Below, in pieces: positions 59,255-64,000 of a stretch of 64,000 nucleotides of DNA. A model generated the notes under the pieces. It had not been told where the DNA came from. It did no database searches and saw only the letters and a list, made by a program, of their open reading frames with translations. Source of the stretch: Pragia fontium DSM 5563 = ATCC 49100 (lineage in GTDB: Bacteria > Pseudomonadota > Gammaproteobacteria > Enterobacterales > Enterobacteriaceae); assembly GCF_900112475.1 (NCBI RefSeq), contig NZ_FOLW01000007.1, forward strand, positions 1-64,000. The letters are read 5' to 3'. How positions within the stretch are numbered: position 1 is the stretch's first letter; each line of letters starts with the position of its first letter. Both the position numbers and the translations under genes were made by a program.

Positions 59255-60601
59255 TTATATCACGGCACTACTTTGCCAAGACGGCAAATGAATACTAATT
59301 TCCAAACCGTGCGGGCTAATATTTTTCGCTTCAATGCCACCACCGTGCGCTTTAACCACTTTGCGTGCAATCGCCAGCCCCAGACCATAACCTTTTCCTG
59401 CTGAAGCCGATTTCACACGTACAAAAGGGTCAAAAATACTGGATAATTTATCCTCATCAACTCCAGGCCCTTGATCCCTCACCTGAATAACCAAATCATT
59501 TTCTGCTTTGGTGAGTTCAACCCATATGGTTTGACCTTTACTGGAGAAGCGTAATGCATTGCGTACAATATTTTCAACCGCTCGGCGCATCAGTTCCGAA
59601 TTACCTTTCACCGTAGCGTCTTCCTGAATATCGCTTTCCGCCTGTAGGATAATTTTAACCCCAGGAATTTGAGCCTCATAGTTCACATCGCTAACAACCG
59701 CTTCTAACAAACCGTACAGGTCAAAGTATTCCTCATCGGATATGCCAGTCGCATCAGTACGCGAAAGTGTTAACAGCTCGCCAATCATCTTATCCAGCCG
59801 TACTGATTCATGTTCAATACGCTGCAAAGAATTTTCCACATTCTGCGGATTCTGACGGGCTAAACCAATCGCCAACTGTAGGCGAGCCAATGGTGTACGT
59901 AGCTCATGCGAGACATCATGTAACAAGGCTTCTCTGGCACCCACTAACAGTTTCAATCGTTCAACCATGGAGTCAAAATCACGAGCCATATCACTGAGTT
60001 CATCCCGACGTTGGCTCATAATCGGATAGAGACGAACTTCAAGATCTCCTTGGGCTACGCGATCAAAACCAGAACGCAACTGGCGCATAGGTTTGGTTAA
60101 ATGCCATGCTAATATTGCGCTAAATAGAAAGCCACCGATTCCTCCCAAGATTAACAAAGGGTTAGGTAAATTGAAAAAAGGTATTCTGCTGGATCGCTTT
60201 GGTCGATACTCTTTGCGCAGCGCTTCTACATCATATTTTAGCAGGTAGTTTTTCCCATCCCCTCCCCTAACGTGTTCCACCTTTACGTCATCCGTTAATG
60301 GGATTAATGAAGTACGTTCTGTACGCTCGGTAAGGGGGATTTTCAGATAGATTACTGCGATATGACGCTGATCGTTTACTGGCCATCCATCAGTCATCCG
60401 GTTTAATCCATCAATCCCTTCCGCCTCTAAAACCGACACCGCCGCAGTAAACTGCAGCGAAACGATACGGTTAGCAATACGATTCTCGAAGGGTTCTTTT
60501 TGACTGGCATAATAATAGAACACCAGCCAAACGGCCTGAGTGATCACAATAAAGGTGATCCAGAAACCAATCAGAATTTTCCAAAAAAGACTTCGGCGCA
60601 T
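59255..60601 (-). CDS. sensor histidine kinase of a two-component system
   Basis: From this ATG the protein has 448 residues: a membrane helix (about 8-30), a periplasmic sensor of about 120 residues, a second helix (about 150-172), a HAMP domain, the H-box HDVSHELRTPLARL near 228, and a HATPase domain with NALRFS, DQGPGVDEDKL and GLGLAIARK. Its layout resembles CpxA-like kinases, but the sensor is not one I can name. It follows the response regulator by 7 bp. Divergence from macAB suggests control of that efflux system; that is inference. Confidence 0.85.
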   Translation of the reverse strand: MRRSLFWKILIGFWITFIVITQAVWLVFYYYASQKEPFENRIANRIVSLQFTAAVSVLEAEGIDGLNRMTDGWPVNDQRHIAVIYLKIPLTERTERTSLIPLTDDVKVEHVRGGDGKNYLLKYDVEALRKEYRPKRSSRIPFFNLPNPLLILGGIGGFLFSAILAWHLTKPMRQLRSGFDRVAQGDLEVRLYPIMSQRRDELSDMARDFDSMVERLKLLVGAREALLHDVSHELRTPLARLQLAIGLARQNPQNVENSLQRIEHESVRLDKMIGELLTLSRTDATGISDEEYFDLYGLLEAVVSDVNYEAQIPGVKIILQAESDIQEDATVKGNSELMRRAVENIVRNALRFSSKGQTIWVELTKAENDLVIQVRDQGPGVDEDKLSSIFDPFVRVKSASAGKGYGLGLAIARKVVKAHGGGIEAKNISPHGLEISIHLPSWQSSAVI

Positions 60602-60608
60602 AATCTTG

Positions 60609-61286
60609 TTACCTAATGCGATAGCCAATACTGCGCACGGTTTCAATAGACAAGGCATCACCGGCAATCACACTCAGCTTCTGACGAATATTACTAATAT
60701 GTACATCAACGCTGCGGTCATAAGCTTCTCGAGGACGCCCTAGCCCGGTTTCTGACAATTCATCCTTGGAAACCACCCGATCTTTGCCTTTCATCAATAG
60801 CATCAACAGATTGAATTCAGACGCGGTTAATTCAAAGAGTTCACCTTGCCATTCACTTGTACGCTGTAAAGAATCCAATCGTAAATGGCCTAAATGAATA
60901 ATCGAGTCATCCTGAGGTTCAATATGCTCTTCAAAACGCCTTAACACAGCACGTAAGCGAGCGACCAGCTCTCGTGGATAACACGGTTTTGGTACATAAT
61001 CATCCGCGCCCATTTCTAGCCCGATGACCCGATCGATATTATCCCCTTTCGCGGTCAACATAATAATCGGTATACGGCTCTTTTTACGCACTTTATTCAA
61101 TACATCAATACCGCTCATATCCGGCAGCATAATATCCAAGATCATCGCGGCATATTCACCTGACATCGCGCCATCAATACCGGCCTGGCCGGTTAAAACC
61201 ACGCTTGCTGAGAATCCTTCAGCCTGTAGGTACTCTTGCAGCATATTGCCAAGTTCAACATCATCATCGACCAAAAGAATTCGCAT
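60609..61286 (-). CDS. OmpR/PhoB family response regulator
   Basis: The 225-residue protein has a receiver domain with DDD at 7-9, phospho-acceptor D51 in LDIMLPDMSG, and MLTAK near 77. An OmpR-type winged helix follows from about 130 (LTASEFNLLMLLM, YDRSVDVHISNIRQKL, IETVRSIGYRI). It is similar to CpxR in type. It is first in a two-gene operon with the kinase and divergent from macA, with a 211-bp shared intergenic region. Confidence 0.88.
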   Translation of the reverse strand: MRILLVDDDVELGNMLQEYLQAEGFSASVVLTGQAGIDGAMSGEYAAMILDIMLPDMSGIDVLNKVRKKSRIPIIMLTAKGDNIDRVIGLEMGADDYVPKPCYPRELVARLRAVLRRFEEHIEPQDDSIIHLGHLRLDSLQRTSEWQGELFELTASEFNLLMLLMKGKDRVVSKDELSETGLGRPREAYDRSVDVHISNIRQKLSVIAGDALSIETVRSIGYRIR

Positions 61287-61497
61287 ATTGTCTCCCGATT
61301 ATTATTCGCTTTATATTACCTATTTTTACGCCTTCAATTGCAATATGCAGCCAGTTTTACTGAAACCTTACATTTTCTTGATACGCAGTTTACGCCATTA
61401 CGAGTAAACTCGTTGTACATGACAACATATTAAAGAATAGACTCATCAACTTACCGTCTCTTTTTCTGCTGTTCTATTTTTAAGGTTACTCAAATTT

Positions 61498-62688
61498 ATG
61501 CAACTACCAACATTTAAACTACGATATATACTGTTGTTAGCGGGTATTCTTCTCGTCGGTTGGTTGATAAAAGCATACTTTTTCACTGAAACAGTGAAAC
61601 CCAATTACATCACTGTTCCTGCAACCAAGGCCAACATAGAACGAACCGTTCTGGCTGATGGTTCCATTAAAGCTCTTAAGCAAGTCAATGTTGGTGCCCA
61701 AGTCTCCGGTCAAATTAAAGCGTTGTTCGTTGAGCTGGGAGATAAGGTCAGCAAGGGCCAGGCTCTGGCGGAAATCGATGATTTACCACAAAAGAACGAA
61801 CTACAAAATGCCGAAGCCGGTTTAAAAAGCGTACTGGCACGTCGTCAGGCTCAGTTGGCTACTCTAAAAAACAATCAGCAATCCTTCGAACGCCAGCGTC
61901 AAATTCTGGCTAAGGGCGTCGGCGCACAGGCCGATTATGACAGCGCTAAAGCTCAACTGGATGCGACGAAAGCAGAAATAGAATCACTTGACGCACAGAT
62001 TGTTCAAGCGCAAATTGCCATGGATACCGCAAAACTGAATCTGGGCTATGCCAAAATCAGTTCTCCCATTGATGGTGTGGTTGTGGCCATCCCTGTAGAG
62101 GAAGGGCAGACCGTTAACGCCGTACAAAGCGCCCCCACCATCCTGAAAGTAGCCCAATTAGATACGATGACCATCAAGGCACAAATTTCTGAAGCAGATG
62201 TGCCAAAAGTTAAAGTGGGTATGCCGGTCTATTTCACTATCTTGGGTGAGTCTGGTAAGCGCTATAACGCCAAACTACGAGCAATAGAGCCAGCTCCCGA
62301 CTCCATTAATACCAGCGATAGTTCAACATCCGGTTCATCCAATACCACCACCAACGCTATCTATTATAATGGGCTGTTTGACGTAGAGAATCCTGATGGC
62401 AAGCTGCGTATTTCTATGACCGCTCAAGTGTATATTATTCTGGATCAAGCGAAGGATGCCATCGTCATCCCTGCCACTGCGCTAAATCAGGTAGACCATG
62501 ATGGCAACGCAACGATACAAGTGGTCGATGCGTCAGGAAAAATCTTACAGAAAAAAGTTAAAACCGGCATTAACAACAATGTCGATGTACAGATTATCTC
62601 CGGCCTGAATGAAGGTGAAAACGTCATTATTAGCGAAGGTAGCTGGGGAGATTCAGCTCAATCCAAACATATGCAGATTGGGATGTAA
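61498..62688 (+). CDS. macA: MacA, periplasmic adaptor of the MacAB-TolC efflux pump
   Basis: The 396-residue protein matches the MacA family (E. coli 371). An N-terminal membrane helix (about 10-26) is followed by the lipoyl-like segment [23 protein letters not shown] near 61, the alpha-hairpin coiled coil (about 100-185) and a beta-barrel. A Ser/Thr/Asn-rich insert ([14 protein letters not shown] near 277) matches the flexible loop of the family. MacA links MacB to TolC for export of macrolides, enterotoxin or protoporphyrin. macB follows after 4 bp. Confidence 0.93.
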   Translation: MQLPTFKLRYILLLAGILLVGWLIKAYFFTETVKPNYITVPATKANIERTVLADGSIKALKQVNVGAQVSGQIKALFVELGDKVSKGQALAEIDDLPQKNELQNAEAGLKSVLARRQAQLATLKNNQQSFERQRQILAKGVGAQADYDSAKAQLDATKAEIESLDAQIVQAQIAMDTAKLNLGYAKISSPIDGVVVAIPVEEGQTVNAVQSAPTILKVAQLDTMTIKAQISEADVPKVKVGMPVYFTILGESGKRYNAKLRAIEPAPDSINTSDSSTSGSSNTTTNAIYYNGLFDVENPDGKLRISMTAQVYIILDQAKDAIVIPATALNQVDHDGNATIQVVDASGKILQKKVKTGINNNVDVQIISGLNEGENVIISEGSWGDSAQSKHMQIGM

Positions 62689-62692
62689 TCTA

Positions 62693-64000
62693 ATGCCTCA
62701 ACCATTACTGCAGCTAGATAACATCACCCGACAGTTTCCTGCAGGTGAGCAAACCGTTACCGTTTTAAAAGATATTCATCTAACCATTCACTCCGGCGAA
62801 ATGGTGGCTATCGTGGGTGCCTCCGGTTCGGGCAAATCAACGTTAATGAATATTCTTGGCTGTCTGGATAAACCCAGTAGCGGAACCTATCGCATCGCTG
62901 GCCGAGCAACTAACCAACTGGCACCGGACGATCTCGCCGAACTACGTCGGGAACATTTTGGCTTTATCTTTCAGCGCTATCATTTACTCGGTGATTTAAC
63001 CGCGGCGAGTAATGTGGAAGTTCCCGCCATCTATGCTGGCACCGAACGTCAAAAACGCAAAGAACGCGCCATTGCCCTACTCACCAGACTTGGGTTGGAA
63101 GAGAGAACCAGCTATCGCCCAAGCCAACTATCCGGTGGCCAACAACAGCGGGTCAGTATCGCGCGGGCGTTAATGAACGGTGGTCAGATTATTTTGGCGG
63201 ATGAACCAACCGGCGCGCTGGATAAGCACAGCGGTCAGGAAGTGCTTAAAATCCTCAAAGACTTGCATCAACAAGGCCATACCGTGGTTATTGTTACCCA
63301 TGATATGCAAATCGCTGAACATGCTGAACGGATTATTGAAATCAGCGATGGCAGTATTATTGCTGACCGCGTTAATCACCAACAACAGAATGTCACTACA
63401 GCCAAACGTGATTCTTCCTCCCATTCGACTAAAACCAACAACGGCTGGCTGGCCCTACGCGATCGTTTTGTCGATGCCTTTAAAATGGCCTTATTGGCCA
63501 TGTTTTCCCAGCGCCTACGCACGTTTCTCACCATGCTGGGCATTATTATCGGTATTGCCTCCGTGGTTTCGGTGGTCGCCCTTGGCGAAGGTTCACGGCA
63601 GAAAATTCTGGCTGATATCAGTTCAATGGGCACCAGCACACTCGAGGTATTTCCCGGCAGTGATTTTGGCGATCAAAAAGCCGGTAGCATTCATACGCTC
63701 AGAGCCAGTGATGCCGATGCCCTCAGTCAACAAAGCTATGTGCACAGCGTGACGCCCAGCATATCTACTTCTACCATCTTTCGGGTTAATAACCAGTCTG
63801 TTAGCGGTACGGTGAACGGTGTAGGTCAACAGTTTTTCGATGTGCGCGGCTATAAAATGGAATTAGGTATGTCCTTCAACCAGAGCAGTGTCGATTCGCT
63901 GGCTCAGGATGTAGTGATTGATGCCAATACCAGAGAGAAACTGTTTGGCAAAAACAGTAATCCACTCGGTCAGGTTATTTTACTGGGTAACCTTCCGGCG
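62693..64000 (+). CDS. macB: MacB, ABC transporter of the MacAB-TolC pump (partial)
   Basis: The frame is open to the window end, giving the first 436 codons of an expected ~645. The ABC domain comes first: Walker [10 protein letters not shown] from residue 42, signature LSGGQQQR at 146-153, and Walker [11 protein letters not shown] soon after. The first membrane helix [27 protein letters not shown] starts near 275, and the periplasmic domain follows. It powers MacA-TolC export by ATP hydrolysis. The ATG is 4 bp past the macA stop, so the two form one operon. Confidence 0.95.
   Translation, partial: MPQPLLQLDNITRQFPAGEQTVTVLKDIHLTIHSGEMVAIVGASGSGKSTLMNILGCLDKPSSGTYRIAGRATNQLAPDDLAELRREHFGFIFQRYHLLGDLTAASNVEVPAIYAGTERQKRKERAIALLTRLGLEERTSYRPSQLSGGQQQRVSIARALMNGGQIILADEPTGALDKHSGQEVLKILKDLHQQGHTVVIVTHDMQIAEHAERIIEISDGSIIADRVNHQQQNVTTAKRDSSSHSTKTNNGWLALRDRFVDAFKMALLAMFSQRLRTFLTMLGIIIGIASVVSVVALGEGSRQKILADISSMGTSTLEVFPGSDFGDQKAGSIHTLRASDADALSQQSYVHSVTPSISTSTIFRVNNQSVSGTVNGVGQQFFDVRGYKMELGMSFNQSSVDSLAQDVVIDANTREKLFGKNSNPLGQVILLGNLPA

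Overview
The window is chromosomal DNA of a gammaproteobacterium of the order Enterobacterales. The evidence is the near-E. coli order of several blocks (clpB-pgeF-rluD-bamD; rpsP-rimM-trmD-rplS; ypjD-corB; yqaB-yqaA-gshA-luxS; tRNA-gltX-tRNA; ypeB-ligA-zipA-cysZ; cysK-ptsH-ptsI-crr) and the close match of those proteins to E. coli. Moderate-to-low GC, mgtCB, pagP and the rearrangements listed below would fit a lineage such as Budviciaceae (Pragia, Budvicia, Limnobaculum), but that placement is a guess.

Layout. 0.3-2.9 kb: an rtcR-type sigma54 activator divergent from an RlaP-type nucleotidyltransferase gene that has a good sigma54 promoter. 3-8.3 kb: clpB with a sigma32 promoter, pgeF, rluD, bamD. 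8.5-9.7 kb: a Tat-exported HisC-like aminotransferase where E. coli has raiA-pheA-tyrA-aroF. 9.8-11.8 kb: the rpsP operon. 12.2-17.4 kb: a block separating rpsP from ffh (M20 peptidase, MFS protein with an extra periplasmic domain, MerR regulator, hexapeptide acetyltransferase, murQ). 17.5-24.6 kb: ffh, ypjD, corB, luxS, gshA, yqaA, yqaB. 25-29 kb: pagP, chaA, mntH, a ClbS-like gene. 29-33.7 kb: mgtC and mgtB, each preceded by what looks like a leader-peptide regulatory region, and a small basic ORF. 33.7-36.2 kb: tRNA genes around gltX. 36.4-40.6 kb: ypeB, ligA, zipA, cysZ. 40.6-54.6 kb: a complete Wzx/Wzy O-antigen cluster. 55-59.2 kb: cysK and the pts operon. 59.3-64 kb: a two-component system divergent from macA-macB (macB runs off the end).

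How the genes work together. The O-antigen cluster has a promoter, a JUMPstart/ops element, wzz, four genes for the CDP-3,6-dideoxyhexose intermediate (ddhD, rfbF, rfbG, rfbH), a final sugar reductase, wzx, three glycosyltransferases, an acetyltransferase, wzy and rmlC-rmlD. It predicts a surface polysaccharide with a 3,6-dideoxyhexose and L-rhamnose. rmlA and rmlB are missing and must come from elsewhere, for example the enterobacterial common antigen locus. The cluster sits between cysZ and cysK, which are neighbours in E. coli; I know of no O-antigen locus at that site.

The most interesting regulatory signals are in the mgt region. The mgtC-mgtB gap encodes a ten-residue peptide, MSEPPEKPPP, behind a perfect Shine-Dalgarno. 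The mgtC leader holds a short ORF ending in Phe-Pro-Pro-Gly, then a terminator-like hairpin with a T run, and its proline codons are complementary to the mgtC ribosome binding site. Both resemble, in principle, the proline-rich leader peptides known for mgtA and mgtCBR in Salmonella.
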